From NCBI RefSeq assembly GCF_914271545.1, contig NZ_CAJZAH010000001.1, positions 372,001-436,000 on the forward strand: a stretch of DNA of 64,000 nucleotides, in the 5' to 3' direction. The notes under the pieces were generated by a model. It was not told where the DNA came from and did no database searches. It worked only from the letters and a program-made list of their open reading frames with translations. The translations under genes and the position numbers were made by a program. This DNA comes from Cupriavidus respiraculi. Lineage in GTDB: Bacteria; Pseudomonadota; Gammaproteobacteria; Burkholderiales; Burkholderiaceae. Positions 8,568 to 18,002 of this stretch are shown one piece after another (the first letter of the stretch is position 1; every line of letters starts with the position of its first letter).

Positions 8568-9331
8568 TCAAACGGCCGGAAGAAATCGCGTTGCTGGCGC
8601 AGTCCGGGGAACTGCTCGCGGAAGTGTTCGGCTATCTGGATCAATTGAGCCTGATCGGCATGTCGACCATGCAGATCAATGATCTGGTTGACGGTTTCAT
8701 CGTCGACAAACTCGCCGCGCGGCCCGCCAGCAAGGGGCAATACGGGTATGCCTACGCGCTCAATGCATCCCGCAACAACGTGGTGTGCCACGGCGTTCCG
8801 TCCGAAGCCGATATCCTGCAAAGCGGGGACATCGTGAATTTCGACATCACGCTGGAGAAGAACGGCTACATCGCAGATTCCAGCAAGACATACCTGGTGG
8901 GTGATGTTTCTCCGATGGCGAAACGGCTGGTACAAGCCGCCTATGAAGCGATGTGGAAAGGGATCGGAGCGGTTCGTCCAGGCGCCAGGCTTGGCGATAT
9001 CGGCTATGCCATCGAGCGGCACGCGAAGAGGAACGGCTATTCGGTCGTACGGGAATATTGCGGGCACGGCATTGGCCGGGAAATGCACGAGGAGCCGCAG
9101 GTCCTTCATTGGGGCAGGCCGCGGACTGGCCTGATGTTGCGGGAAGGCATGGTGTTCACCATCGAACCGATGGTGAACCAAGGCCGGTCCGCCGTTTTCA
9201 CCGAAGACGACGGTTGGACCGTCGTGACCTGCGACGGCCAACTGTCCGCGCAGTTCGAGCACACCGTAGCCGTGACCGCGCACGGCGTACGCGTGCTGAC
9301 ACTGCGTCGGGGAGAGAGGATGCTCGGTTGA
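8564..9331 (+). CDS. map: Type I methionine aminopeptidase (accessory copy)
   Basis: A 255-residue MetAP-I. All metal ligands are present: Asp94, Asp105, His168, Glu201 and Glu232, plus His76 of the CHG motif. It removes initiator methionine from nascent proteins. The start is TTG at 8564, overlapping the TGA of the ParD-like gene (TTGA), so the two are translationally coupled. Burkholderiales carry a housekeeping map near rpsB/tsf; this copy, with no such neighbours, is probably an accessory paralogue. The pairing with an antitoxin-like gene is unexplained. Confidence 0.9.
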   Translation: MIKRPEEIALLAQSGELLAEVFGYLDQLSLIGMSTMQINDLVDGFIVDKLAARPASKGQYGYAYALNASRNNVVCHGVPSEADILQSGDIVNFDITLEKNGYIADSSKTYLVGDVSPMAKRLVQAAYEAMWKGIGAVRPGARLGDIGYAIERHAKRNGYSVVREYCGHGIGREMHEEPQVLHWGRPRTGLMLREGMVFTIEPMVNQGRSAVFTEDDGWTVVTCDGQLSAQFEHTVAVTAHGVRVLTLRRGERMLG

Positions 9332-9433
9332 CCTACCGCCGACACGCCCGAACTCGCACAGCTCATGCGACGCAAGCTCGCTGCGTACCGGAGACCGCAG
9401 AGCGGTGAGGACCAAGCAGAGCCAGGTACTGCC

Positions 9434-10402
9434 TCACTCGGCGGACAACCCCGTCCACAACGCCGATACCGCCCACAGGCGTTCCGCCATCGCGACATCG
9501 GCGGCCCACGGAGCCACACCCTTGCGCCCGGTCGCCCCGGTATGTAGCGGCGCGATGTCGCAATCCTCGCAATAAACGCCTCCCAGGCCATCCAGGGCGG
9601 GGCTCGTGGCGCACCACAGCGTCGTCGCTGCACCCTGCTCAAGGGTCTTCATACCGTTCAGCGGATCGACCCGAGGCACGCCGTGCTCGTCCAGCGCATC
9701 GAACGCGGCGATTTCTTCGCCGCTGAGGTGGCGCGCCAGGTCCGTGAGGATCTGGCCGGGATGCAGCGAGAAAGCGCGTATGCCATGGTTGCGCCCGCGC
9801 CGGTCCAGCGCCAGTGCGAACAGCGCGTTCGCCGTCTTGGACTGGCCGTAAGCGACCCACTTGTCGTAGGGCCGCTTCAGGAAATCGATATCGTCGAAGT
9901 CCACCCCGGCAATCTGATGGCCGCGGGAAGACACCGCCACAACGCGGGCCGCGCCGGCCGCTTTCAGGGCCGGCCACAGTCCGCATGCGAGACGGTAGTG
10001 GCCGAGGTGGTTCGTTGCGAACTGCGCCTCGTGGCCCTCCGCATCGCGCGCCAGTGGCATTGCCATGACACCCGCGCTATGGACGAGCAATGGCAGGGGT
10101 GTCCCGCCCGCAAGAAAGTCGTCGCAGAACGCCGCGATGGACGCCGGCACCATCAAGTCCATCGGTCGGATCTCGATATTCGGCACGCCCGCGAGCGCTT
10201 GCCGGGCACGCCCCGGGTCGCGGGCGGGCACGACGACACGCGCGCCAGCCGACGCCAGCGACTTGGCGGTGACGAGCCCGATCCCGGAATAGCCGCCCGT
10301 CACAATCGCTGCGTGGCCGGCCAGGCTGATGCCCGCCATCACGTCGGCGGCAGTGCTGAAGGCGCTGAAAGGTGTGCCGAGCGGCTGTTGCCGGGTCGTC
10401 AT
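9434..10402 (-). CDS. Short-chain dehydrogenase/reductase
   Basis: An SDR of 322 residues from the ATG at 10402 (an open extension upstream is less likely). The Rossmann motif TGGYSGIG lies near residue 35, NHLGH and VAVSSRGH mid-protein, and the catalytic YGQSKTANALFA further on. The relatively long C-terminus resembles retinol-dehydrogenase/WWOX-like SDRs annotated simply as oxidoreductases. It is divergent from an AraC-family gene beginning 81 bases away, a common arrangement where the regulator controls the reductase. The substrate cannot be predicted. Confidence 0.85.
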   Translation of the reverse strand: MTTRQQPLGTPFSAFSTAADVMAGISLAGHAAIVTGGYSGIGLVTAKSLASAGARVVVPARDPGRARQALAGVPNIEIRPMDLMVPASIAAFCDDFLAGGTPLPLLVHSAGVMAMPLARDAEGHEAQFATNHLGHYRLACGLWPALKAAGAARVVAVSSRGHQIAGVDFDDIDFLKRPYDKWVAYGQSKTANALFALALDRRGRNHGIRAFSLHPGQILTDLARHLSGEEIAAFDALDEHGVPRVDPLNGMKTLEQGAATTLWCATSPALDGLGGVYCEDCDIAPLHTGATGRKGVAPWAADVAMAERLWAVSALWTGLSAE

Positions 10403-10483
10403 CGCGTTCTCCGAATCGTTGGATGAGGGGATTTTCCCGTACCATGCTCGGACGAAACAGATCGAGTAGTCCATTTTTCTATC

Positions 10484-11404
10484 GTGATCATCCAGAATCC
10501 TTCGGCCGATCCGTTATCCGATGTGCTGGCCCTTGCCGGACTGCGCGCCGCCTGCTCGGTGCGGCTGCAGGCGGGTGGCGACTGGGCGCTGAGGTTTCAG
10601 CCTCTCGAACTGAAGTTCAACGTCATCCGGCGCGGAGCGTGCTGGCTCACCGTCGACGCCGGGCCGGCACGGCAACTCCGGGCGGGCGACGGCTTCGTGA
10701 TCGTGCGCACGCCGTTCGTGCTCGGTAGCGCCCCGGAGCTACCGCCCGTCGATGCGGCACTGGCCTTCGCAGAACCGGGGATGTCGGCGCGCATCGGGCA
10801 GGGCACCGATGTCGAAATTCTCGGTGGCAGCGTGACCCTCGCTGGTGCGGGAGCCGCCGGACTGATTGCACTACTGCCGAAAGCGTTGGTGATCCGGGCA
10901 GAGGCGCGCGCGGCTTCCTCCTTCGGCTGGCTGCTGGATGAACTGGACCGGGAGTGGCATGCCAACCTCGCCGGCGGGCATGCCGTCTGCAACGATCTGC
11001 TGCGGATGATGTTCGTGCATGCGCTGCGGCAGCATGTCGCCACGGCGGAAGCGGACGAACTCGGTTGGCTGGCCGGCCTGCGCGACCCCGCCATTGCGGC
11101 CGCATTGCGCGCAATCCATGCGGACCCGGTCAGGTCGTGGCGGCTCGTGGAGCTGGCGAACATTGCAGGGCTGTCCCGGTCAGGATTCGCGCAACGCTTC
11201 AAGATGCGGGTCGGCCAGTCTCCGGTCGAATACGCGGCGCGCTGGCGGATGCAGCTCGCCGCGGCACGCCTGACCGCAACGGTGGACAGCGTATCGACGA
11301 TCGCGGCATCACTCGGCTACCTCTCGGATGCGGCTTTTGGTGTGGCATTCCGCCGTGTCCACGGCACGGCACCGGGGCAATACCGGCGGCGCCATCCGGG
11401 TTGA
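10484..11404 (+). CDS. AraC-family transcriptional regulator with cupin-type sensor domain
   Basis: A 306-residue protein starting at a GTG (MIIQNPSADPLSDVL). The N-terminal half (about 1-170) is the small-ligand cupin domain found in many AraC proteins (SVRLQAGGDWALRF, RGACWLTVDAG, RAGDGFVIVRTPF). The C-terminal half holds two HTH motifs (WRLVELANIAGLSRSGFAQRF and VSTIAASLGYLSDAAFGVAFRR). It is divergent from the SDR gene and probably controls it. Confidence 0.88.
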   Translation: MIIQNPSADPLSDVLALAGLRAACSVRLQAGGDWALRFQPLELKFNVIRRGACWLTVDAGPARQLRAGDGFVIVRTPFVLGSAPELPPVDAALAFAEPGMSARIGQGTDVEILGGSVTLAGAGAAGLIALLPKALVIRAEARAASSFGWLLDELDREWHANLAGGHAVCNDLLRMMFVHALRQHVATAEADELGWLAGLRDPAIAAALRAIHADPVRSWRLVELANIAGLSRSGFAQRFKMRVGQSPVEYAARWRMQLAAARLTATVDSVSTIAASLGYLSDAAFGVAFRRVHGTAPGQYRRRHPG

Positions 11405-11530
11405 ACGCCTATGTCCGGCAGAGGTTCGATTGTTGTCGAATGTTGTCTGTCGTAGTCACGTATTGCGGTGGGGCGGCCCCTCCGGTGAGCCGCGGGTCGT
11501 CACCGCCGCATGCGGGACGCCGCTTCGCCG

Positions 11531-12400
11531 TCAGGCGGACGTCGCGATCTCGGTGGCGAAGTCGCGATAGGACCGAAGGGGGCGGCCGAGAAGGGCAGTC
11601 AGGCGCTCGACATCGCCGTCCTCGGGCATCATGCCGACCGACAGGAAACGCTCGCTCATCAGGCGCATATCGAATGCCATCCAGTTCGGCATGAACCGCC
11701 GCAGGTTTTGCTCAAAGCCGACGGTGTCGTCGCCAGGGTAGGCGATCGGGCGACCCAGGACATCCGTCCAGATCCCCGCGACATCCGCGCCGGTCAGCGT
11801 ATCGGGCCCGACCAGATTGATCCGGTCCAGGGGCAGGGCTGCGGGAGCCTGCTCACGGCGCATCAGCTCGATAGCCGCGATCTCGCCAATGTCCCGCGTA
11901 TCGACCATTGCCAGGCCCTTGCTGCCGATCGGCATCGGATAGACGCCGTGTCCCATCACCACGTCCTTGATCGCGAGATCGTTGCCGATGAAGTAGGCGG
12001 GACGCAGGATGGTCGCGTTCAGCCCCATCTGTTCGATCATGCGCTCGACCCCGAACTTGCCGGCGAAGTGGGGCACGTTCACGTAGCGATCGCTGTGGAT
12101 CACCGACACGTAGACGATTCGCTCGATGCCGGCCTCGCGCGCGACATTGAGCGCGATGAGGGCCTGTGTAAATTCGTCTGGCACCACCGCGTTAAGCAGG
12201 AACAGCGTCGAGACTCCGGCGAAGGCGCCGCGCAGAGAATCGACGTCGAGCAGGTCGCCCTGGACGACGGTGACGCCTGCGGGGAAGTCGGCCTTCGCCG
12301 GGTCCCGGACGAGGGCGCGAACATCCGCGCCGCGCTTCACGAGCTGTTCGACAACTTGACCGCCGACAGTGCCGGTCGCGCCGGTAACAAGAATCGTCAT
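11531..12400 (-). CDS. NmrA-like NAD(P)-binding SDR-family protein
   Basis: A 289-residue atypical SDR. The ATG at 12400 is preceded by a strong AAGGAG, and the protein begins MTILVTGATGTVGGQVVEQL, the NAD(P) fold. It contains RGADVRALVRDPAK and VQGDLLDVDSL typical of NmrA/QOR2-like proteins, which are redox sensors or quinone reductases. A LysR gene diverges 112 bases away. The product is probably cytoplasmic; its substrate is unknown. Confidence 0.85.
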   Translation of the reverse strand: MTILVTGATGTVGGQVVEQLVKRGADVRALVRDPAKADFPAGVTVVQGDLLDVDSLRGAFAGVSTLFLLNAVVPDEFTQALIALNVAREAGIERIVYVSVIHSDRYVNVPHFAGKFGVERMIEQMGLNATILRPAYFIGNDLAIKDVVMGHGVYPMPIGSKGLAMVDTRDIGEIAAIELMRREQAPAALPLDRINLVGPDTLTGADVAGIWTDVLGRPIAYPGDDTVGFEQNLRRFMPNWMAFDMRLMSERFLSVGMMPEDGDVERLTALLGRPLRSYRDFATEIATSA

Positions 12401-12512
12401 GATGATTACTCCTTGGTTTGGGTTCAGGTGGTTGATGTCCACACAGTAAGGGATTCCATAATCGAAACACAGCCCATAAAATGAAGACGACCCGTATCAA
12501 AATTGAGACGAC

Positions 12513-13388
12513 ATGGACCTGAACGCTCTTCTGGACTTCCAACTGGTAGCCGCGCACGGAGGCTTTGGCAAAGCCAGCCGCGCCAGCGGCCGGTCCAAGG
12601 CAACGCTGTCGCGCCGTGTCGCCGATCTCGAAGACGCACTGGCCATCCGGCTCATCGAACGCGGTACGCACAGGCTGGAGTTGACCGAGGCGGGCCAGTT
12701 GCTGCTGAGCAGAACGGCGGGGCCGATGCATGAGGTGGCCGAAGCGGTAAGGGCGGCGCGAGACGGCGTCGCGGCGCCGCGGGGCCGTCTGCGTATCGCC
12801 GCGCCGCTTCTGTTTTCACAATTGGCGTTAGGGCGGATTGCGGCGCGGTTCCGGGCGAGCTATCCCGAGGTGCAGATCGAAGCCGTGGCCGAGGACCGTC
12901 TCGTCGATCTGGTCGACGAGCACTTCGATGTCGCCATCCGTATCAATCCGCGCAAGGACAGCGCATTGGTGGGCAGGTGCTTCGCCAAAGACAGGATGGT
13001 GCTGGCTGCCGCACCGTCCGTCCCGATGCCGAAGGGCCGCAGCGACACCCCGTTTCCCGTGCCTGCAGTCGTCATGCCGAGCCATCGCGACGGAGATGTC
13101 TGGTCTGTCCGCAATGGCAAGCTGGCGATCGCGCCGCAACCCGTTCTGCGGCTGTCGTCCCTGCTCATGGTCCGCGATGCCATTGCCGCTGGCGCGGGGG
13201 CGGCATTATTGCCGCAGTCCATCATCGGCAGCCTCCTTGAGAAAGGCGAACTGGTGACGTGGGGAATTGCCGGTGACGACGTTGAGCTTTGGGTTCTGCA
13301 CACGTCGCGCCGTTTGCAGAGTCCGAAGGTTCGCGCCTTCGTGGAGTTCCTGTGCAGCGAGTATCCGGCGGGCTCGTTCACCATCTGA
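12513..13388 (+). CDS. LysR-family transcriptional regulator (CrgA/AaeR-like)
   Basis: A 291-residue LTTR with N-terminal HTH (GGFGKASRASGRSKATLSRRVADLEDAL) and an effector domain starting RGRLRIAAPLLFSQLALGRI, the pattern of the CrgA-like LysR branch. It is divergent from the NmrA-like gene and likely represses or activates it in response to quinones or similar compounds (inference from frequent pairing in this family). A DUF24/HxlR-type regulator is excluded by the LysR architecture. Confidence 0.88.
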   Translation: MDLNALLDFQLVAAHGGFGKASRASGRSKATLSRRVADLEDALAIRLIERGTHRLELTEAGQLLLSRTAGPMHEVAEAVRAARDGVAAPRGRLRIAAPLLFSQLALGRIAARFRASYPEVQIEAVAEDRLVDLVDEHFDVAIRINPRKDSALVGRCFAKDRMVLAAAPSVPMPKGRSDTPFPVPAVVMPSHRDGDVWSVRNGKLAIAPQPVLRLSSLLMVRDAIAAGAGAALLPQSIIGSLLEKGELVTWGIAGDDVELWVLHTSRRLQSPKVRAFVEFLCSEYPAGSFTI

Positions 13389-13798
13389 CTTTGGTCGCGC
13401 CTGGCGGGAAGCTGGCCCCACCGGCTAGCCGGTTTCGCGCCAGCCCGTGCCAGCCGGGGATCGAACCGCGTGTTACCGACAAGCTCTTTACCCAAGCGCA
13501 CGTGACAGGGACCCGCGCCTACTCGACCACTACGAGAATTGCCATGGAAGCGAATGTCATGACCGTGGACCAACGAAAGCGTATGCCTAACGTGTCGCAA
13601 TTCGCCGTCGCGATGGCCCATCAAGAACCGCCGATCACCTCGAAGATGAGCTGACGTGCAACTACAGCTTGCGCGAGGTCCGGGTCACGCCAACCCTCGC
13701 TCCAGTTCCCCGGGGGCGACTGTGCCAAGGCGCCCGCCGCATTGGGCGCCGTGTTGCGATCGACGTCCAGCCACAGCAGGCGTCTCCCACACCGGAAT
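13389..13798. other. 410-base gap between two convergent LysR genes, no gene recognised
   Basis: Open frames here are short and match no family I know. Codon composition is irregular, and neither a clear terminator hairpin with a T-run nor an RNA gene is visible. Confidence 0.5.
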
Positions 13799-14698
13799 CT
13801 ACTCGCCCACCACCCGTGGCACCAAATCATGCAACCGCGACAACACCATCCGCGCCGCCCGCGACAGCGGATGATGCCGCGTAACCCCCATTGCTATAGC
13901 CCGCGGCATGCGCGGCTCGACGATCTCTACTGCGGCGAGCCGTCTGGCCTCCAGGTCCTGTAGTACTGCGAGCCGGGGAAGCATCGTCAAAGCGCTTCCC
14001 GTCAGCGCGACCTCCTTCATCGTACTGAGAGACTCGACTTCGAGCGCGACGTCGAGCTTGATGCCCAGGCGGCGAGCATGCTGGTCGAGGATCGAGCGGA
14101 AGCCGTTCGGAGCCGGCGGGAGTACAAGGGGGACGCCGTCGAGCTTGCGGAAGGGCAGTTGAGCGAGGCGCCCGAAGGGGTGAGCAGGGGTGCAGATCAG
14201 GTAGGTCGGTACCTCGGCGAGCACATCTTCATCCTGGCGCGGGCCAGGGCTGTAGCGGTTGATGAGCGCGAGGTCGATGCGGCCCGACTCCAGCGCTTCG
14301 TCGAGTTGTCCGCTGAAGCCTTCGGCGACATGCAGGCGCACGCCCGGTGCAAGCTTGCGCAGGTCTTCAAACAGTGCCGGCACGAGACGCGGTGCCATCG
14401 ATGGCAGCACGCCGATCCTGACTAGACCCACCGGGACGCCAGCGGCGTCCTTGACCTCGTCCTGCAGGCGGGCGGACTGGTCGAGCAGCAACCGCACGTG
14501 AGGCACGATCCGCTGCCCGAACTCCGACAGCACCACGCCGCGCCCTGTTCGCTCGAACAGCCGGTCTCCCCATTCGCTCTCGATCTGCGCGACGGCGCGG
14601 CTTACCAGCGACTGTGCAATGCCGAGCGTGCGGGCGGTGCGCGACAGCGATCCCAGTTCGGCGACGAGGGCAACGGTTTCGAGCTGCTTGAGGTTCAT
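13799..14698 (-). CDS. LysR-family transcriptional regulator
   Basis: A 299-residue LTTR (MNLKQLETVALVAELGSLSRTARTLGIAQSLVSRAVAQIE) with an effector domain from about residue 90. It is divergent from the Bug/acyl-CoA synthetase operon that begins at 14859. The intergenic stretch holds a 15-bp palindrome at 14730-14744. It is therefore the likely regulator of that operon, with a carboxylic acid or its CoA ester as probable effector (inference). Confidence 0.9.
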   Translation of the reverse strand: MNLKQLETVALVAELGSLSRTARTLGIAQSLVSRAVAQIESEWGDRLFERTGRGVVLSEFGQRIVPHVRLLLDQSARLQDEVKDAAGVPVGLVRIGVLPSMAPRLVPALFEDLRKLAPGVRLHVAEGFSGQLDEALESGRIDLALINRYSPGPRQDEDVLAEVPTYLICTPAHPFGRLAQLPFRKLDGVPLVLPPAPNGFRSILDQHARRLGIKLDVALEVESLSTMKEVALTGSALTMLPRLAVLQDLEARRLAAVEIVEPRMPRAIAMGVTRHHPLSRAARMVLSRLHDLVPRVVGE

Positions 14699-14729
14699 CG
14701 GCGATACGTTGGCTGGTAATGCATAAAAT

Positions 14730-14744
14730 CGATATCAGGTATCG
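14730..14744. promoter_or_regulatory. Palindrome upstream of LysR/Bug divergent genes
   Basis: CGATA-TCAGG-TATCG is a perfect 5+5 interrupted palindrome, 31 bases upstream of the LysR start and 115 bases before the Bug start. Size and place fit an LTTR recognition site. No binding evidence. Confidence 0.5.
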
Positions 14745-14858
14745 CAGATTGTACTCTTTTGCATTGCTGGCGGACTTCATACACTTGCATCAACCTCGGA
14801 TTCGGCGGCCCTGCGGCAGGCGGGCCGACCGGCGAGGACACAACAACATGGAGACGAC

Positions 14859-15872
14859 ATGCCGCACTTCTTCAACCTGTTTCGCGCATGGCGGCAGCCG
14901 CTGTGCATTCTGCTGATCGGTGCTGCGCCGGGGGCCGTTGGGAATGCCATTGCCGCGGCCGGCAATGACGCAGGATATCCGGCCAAACCGATCCGGCTGG
15001 TGGTGCCGTTTCCGGCCGGCGGCCCGACGGACGGCATGGCCCGCCTGATTGGGCATCAGCTGTCCGAGCGGCTCGGCCAGCCGGTGGTCATCGACAACCG
15101 AGGCGGCGCCGGCGGCACGATCGCAACAGAGGCCACGGCGCAGGCCACGCCTGATGGCTACACGATATTTTTCTCGACGACGGGGACGATGGCGATCAAT
15201 CCGTCGCTGTACCGGACGTTGAAAGTGGATCCCGTGAAGGCGTTCGACTCGGTCGGCTCGGTGGCGGCCACCGTCAATGTGCTGGTGGTGCCAAACAGCC
15301 TGCCGGTGACCAACGTCAAGGATCTGATCGCCCTCGCCAGACAGAAGCCGGGATCGCTCACCTTCGGCTCGGCCGGCAATGGCAGTTCCAATCATTTGTC
15401 GGGTGAGTTGTTCAAGTCGATGGCGGGTATCGATATCGTTCACGTTCCGTACAAGGGCTCGGCCGCCGCGTTTACGGACCTGCTTGGCGGGCGCATCTCG
15501 ATGATGTTCGACACCGTATCGAGCCAGGTGCAGTACATCGGCACTGGCAAGGTCAAGGCGCTCGGTGTGACGGGCGCCACGCGCTCCGAGGCGTTGCCGA
15601 AGGTGCCGACGGTGGCGGAGGCTGGCCTGCCCGGCTTCGATGTCACGATCTGGTTTGGCCTGTCGGCGCCGAAGGGCACCCCACCCGAGGCGGTTCGCCG
15701 GCTCAATGCCGAACTGCAGACGGTACTCGGCCAGCCCGAGGTCAAAACGCAGCTGGCGACGCTGGGAGCGCGCCCCTTGCCCGGCACGCCGGCCGACTTT
15801 CAGAAGCTGATCCAACAGGATGCGGCCAAGTGGGGCCCGGTGGTGAAGGCATCGGGAGCGACCGTTGACTGA
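14859..15872 (+). CDS. Bug/TctC-family periplasmic solute-binding protein
   Basis: A 337-residue Bug receptor with a signal peptide ending around AAAG, then YPAKPIRLVVPFPAGGPTDGMAR and NRGGAGGTIATEATAQATPDGYT. GGAG lies upstream of the ATG. It is the first gene of a tight operon and overlaps the acyl-CoA synthetase gene by 8 bases. It is probably the uptake receptor for the acid that the operon activates to a CoA thioester. Confidence 0.9.
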   Translation: MPHFFNLFRAWRQPLCILLIGAAPGAVGNAIAAAGNDAGYPAKPIRLVVPFPAGGPTDGMARLIGHQLSERLGQPVVIDNRGGAGGTIATEATAQATPDGYTIFFSTTGTMAINPSLYRTLKVDPVKAFDSVGSVAATVNVLVVPNSLPVTNVKDLIALARQKPGSLTFGSAGNGSSNHLSGELFKSMAGIDIVHVPYKGSAAAFTDLLGGRISMMFDTVSSQVQYIGTGKVKALGVTGATRSEALPKVPTVAEAGLPGFDVTIWFGLSAPKGTPPEAVRRLNAELQTVLGQPEVKTQLATLGARPLPGTPADFQKLIQQDAAKWGPVVKASGATVD

Positions 15873-18000
15873 CGCTGCACCAGCCCCCGTGGAAGATGCG
15901 ATGGATGATGCGTTCAACGCGCTGTTCGATCCGGCATCCGTCGCCGTGATCGGCGCCTCGGACAATCCCAACAAGGTTGGCGGACGCCCCATTCACTATA
16001 TGCGCGCGTTCGGCTATGCGGGCGACATCCTGCCCGTCAATCCGGGCCGCGACGTCATCCAGGGCTTGCCCGCCCATGCCAGCCTTGCGGACCTCGTTGC
16101 GCGGGGCAAGACGCCCGAGGCGGCGATCATCGCGGTGTCAGGCGATGCGACGCTAGAACAGGTGCGCCTGTGTGCGGATGCGGGCGTCAAGGCCGCAGTG
16201 ATCATGGCGTCTGGTTTTGCAGAGACAGGCGCCCGGGGACGCGAACGCCAACAGGAACTGGTGCGTATCGCCCATAGCGGGGGCATGCGCCTGGTGGGTC
16301 CGAACGCCCAGGGCACCGCGAACTTTGCGAGCGGGGCGGTGCTGAACTTCTCGACGATGTTTATGGAAGTGGCGCCGCAGGACGGCCCGATTGCCATCGT
16401 CAGCCAAAGCGGCGCGGCCAGCGTGATGCCGTACGCGCTGTTGCGCCAAGCGGGCCATGGCGTGCGATACCTGGTGGCGACCGGCAACGATGCCGATCTC
16501 GATGCCTGCGCGATCGCCGCCGCCCTTGCGGCAGATGCCGCCGTGCGGCTGATCCTGGTCTATCTCGAATCGATTTCCAATCCGGACGGCCTGGCCCGCG
16601 CGGCGGCCACGGCGCGGGCACGCGGTGCCAGCATCGTTGCCATCAAGGCAGGCAACAGCGCCCGTGGCGCGCAGGCCGCCGCCTCGCATACGGGGGCGCT
16701 GGTCGGCAACGACGCCGCAATCGATGCGTTCCTGGCCGCCCACGGGATCTGGCGCGCCCGGGATATCGGCGAACTGGTGCGCGCGGTGCCTTTGTATTTG
16801 CAGGACCATGCACCGGGTTCCGGTCGCACGGTGGTCATGAGCCACAGTGGCGCGGTGGGCGTCATGGCCGCCGATCTGGCCGAGCGCCACGCGCTGCCCC
16901 TGGCGGAGCTGCATGCGGACACGCTGCTCGCGCTCGAGGCGATCCTGCCCGGATTCGGCACTGCCAGCAATCCGCTCGACATGACAGCGGCGCTGCTGGG
17001 CCAGGGAGACATGTTTCCGCGCGTGCTCGACGCGCTCGGTGCCGATCCGCAGGCCGACATGGTGATGGTCGGCATCCCGGTGGCGGGACCCGGCTATGAC
17101 GTGGAAGCGCTGGCACGGGACGCGGCGGCTTTCAGTGCCGGGAGCCGCAAGCCGCTGGTCGCCAGCGCGCCGCAGCACAGCGTGCGGGAGATCTTTGCGC
17201 GGCATGGCGTGCCGACGTTCGTCACCGAGGCCGATGCCGTAGCGGCGCTCGCGCAGTATGCGGGGCATCGCCGGCTCGCCGCGCGCCCGGTCCCTTTGTC
17301 CGACAGGCCGGCTTCGCAGCCGCCCGGCGGTCGAGGCTTGCAGGACGAGGCGCGCAGCCTCGCCCTGTTGGGAGAGGCAGGCGTTCCTGTCGTGCCGTAT
17401 CGCCTTTGTGCAACTGCCGGCGAGGCAGTCGCGGCATTCCGCGAGTTGCGCGGGGCGGGTGCAGGCGCGGTCGTCGTCAAGGGCTGCGCCGACGCCGTAC
17501 CCCACAAGAGCGAGCATGGCCTGGTGCATTTGCGGCTGGCGTCTGCGCAAGACGTCGCCCGCGCTGCGGACGATTGCCTCGGCACGTTGCGCAGTCTGGG
17601 CGTGGAGGCGCCTCGGGTCGTCGTGGCGCGCATGATCAAGGGGCTGCATGAATTTGCGCTCGGCGTCTCCGTCGATCCCGCATTAGGCCCGGTCGTGATG
17701 ATCGGCGAAGGCGGCACGCTGCTGGAACTGCGCAAGGACATCGTGACCTTGCTGGCGCCGTTTGACGTGGCCGACGTCAAGGCAGCCTGCGCGCGCCTGC
17801 GAATCGCCCCGCTGTTCGCCGGGTACCGGGACGTGCCGGCGCTGGACCTCGATGCGCTCGCATCCGCCGCGGTGGCGCTTGGTGACTGGGCGCTGCGTCA
17901 TCGCACCGCGGTACGGTCGGTCGATATCAATCCGTTGATGGTGATGGCCGCAGGCGAAGGCGTGATGGCCGTCGATGCGGTCGTCCAGCTGGAGGGGTGA
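15865..18000 (+). CDS. ADP-forming acyl-CoA synthetase (fused alpha/beta, ACD superfamily)
   Basis: A 711-residue fused NDP-forming acyl-CoA ligase, counted from a TTG at 15865 preceded by GGGAG; an in-frame ATG at 15901 would give 699 residues. Domains: CoA-binding (about 18-115, FDPASVAVIGASDNPNKVGGRP), succinyl-CoA-ligase-like (about 170-440) with the phospho-His motif SHTGALVG (His275), and C-terminal ATP-grasp (about 490-705, GAVVVKGCADAVPHKSE and IGEGGTLLELRKD). It makes acyl-CoA from a free acid with ATP giving ADP. Family members include acetyl-CoA synthetases and the ADP-forming feruloyl-CoA synthetase FerA of Sphingobium. The following hydratase and aldehyde dehydrogenase genes make an aryl-acid role attractive but unproven. 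Confidence 0.9.
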   Translation: MTDAAPAPVEDAMDDAFNALFDPASVAVIGASDNPNKVGGRPIHYMRAFGYAGDILPVNPGRDVIQGLPAHASLADLVARGKTPEAAIIAVSGDATLEQVRLCADAGVKAAVIMASGFAETGARGRERQQELVRIAHSGGMRLVGPNAQGTANFASGAVLNFSTMFMEVAPQDGPIAIVSQSGAASVMPYALLRQAGHGVRYLVATGNDADLDACAIAAALAADAAVRLILVYLESISNPDGLARAAATARARGASIVAIKAGNSARGAQAAASHTGALVGNDAAIDAFLAAHGIWRARDIGELVRAVPLYLQDHAPGSGRTVVMSHSGAVGVMAADLAERHALPLAELHADTLLALEAILPGFGTASNPLDMTAALLGQGDMFPRVLDALGADPQADMVMVGIPVAGPGYDVEALARDAAAFSAGSRKPLVASAPQHSVREIFARHGVPTFVTEADAVAALAQYAGHRRLAARPVPLSDRPASQPPGGRGLQDEARSLALLGEAGVPVVPYRLCATAGEAVAAFRELRGAGAGAVVVKGCADAVPHKSEHGLVHLRLASAQDVARAADDCLGTLRSLGVEAPRVVVARMIKGLHEFALGVSVDPALGPVVMIGEGGTLLELRKDIVTLLAPFDVADVKAACARLRIAPLFAGYRDVPALDLDALASAAVALGDWALRHRTAVRSVDINPLMVMAAGEGVMAVDAVVQLEG

Positions 18001-18002
18001 AG

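Noticed and set aside
12454-12467. 14-base match TTCCATAATCGAAA shared with the palindrome at 33717-33730
   Set aside because: One 14-mer repeat is expected several times by chance in 64 kb; flanks do not match.
12401-12512. Possible LysR site (TCAAAATTGA) between the NmrA-like and LysR genes
   Set aside because: The inverted arms are only four bases and no extended symmetry is present.
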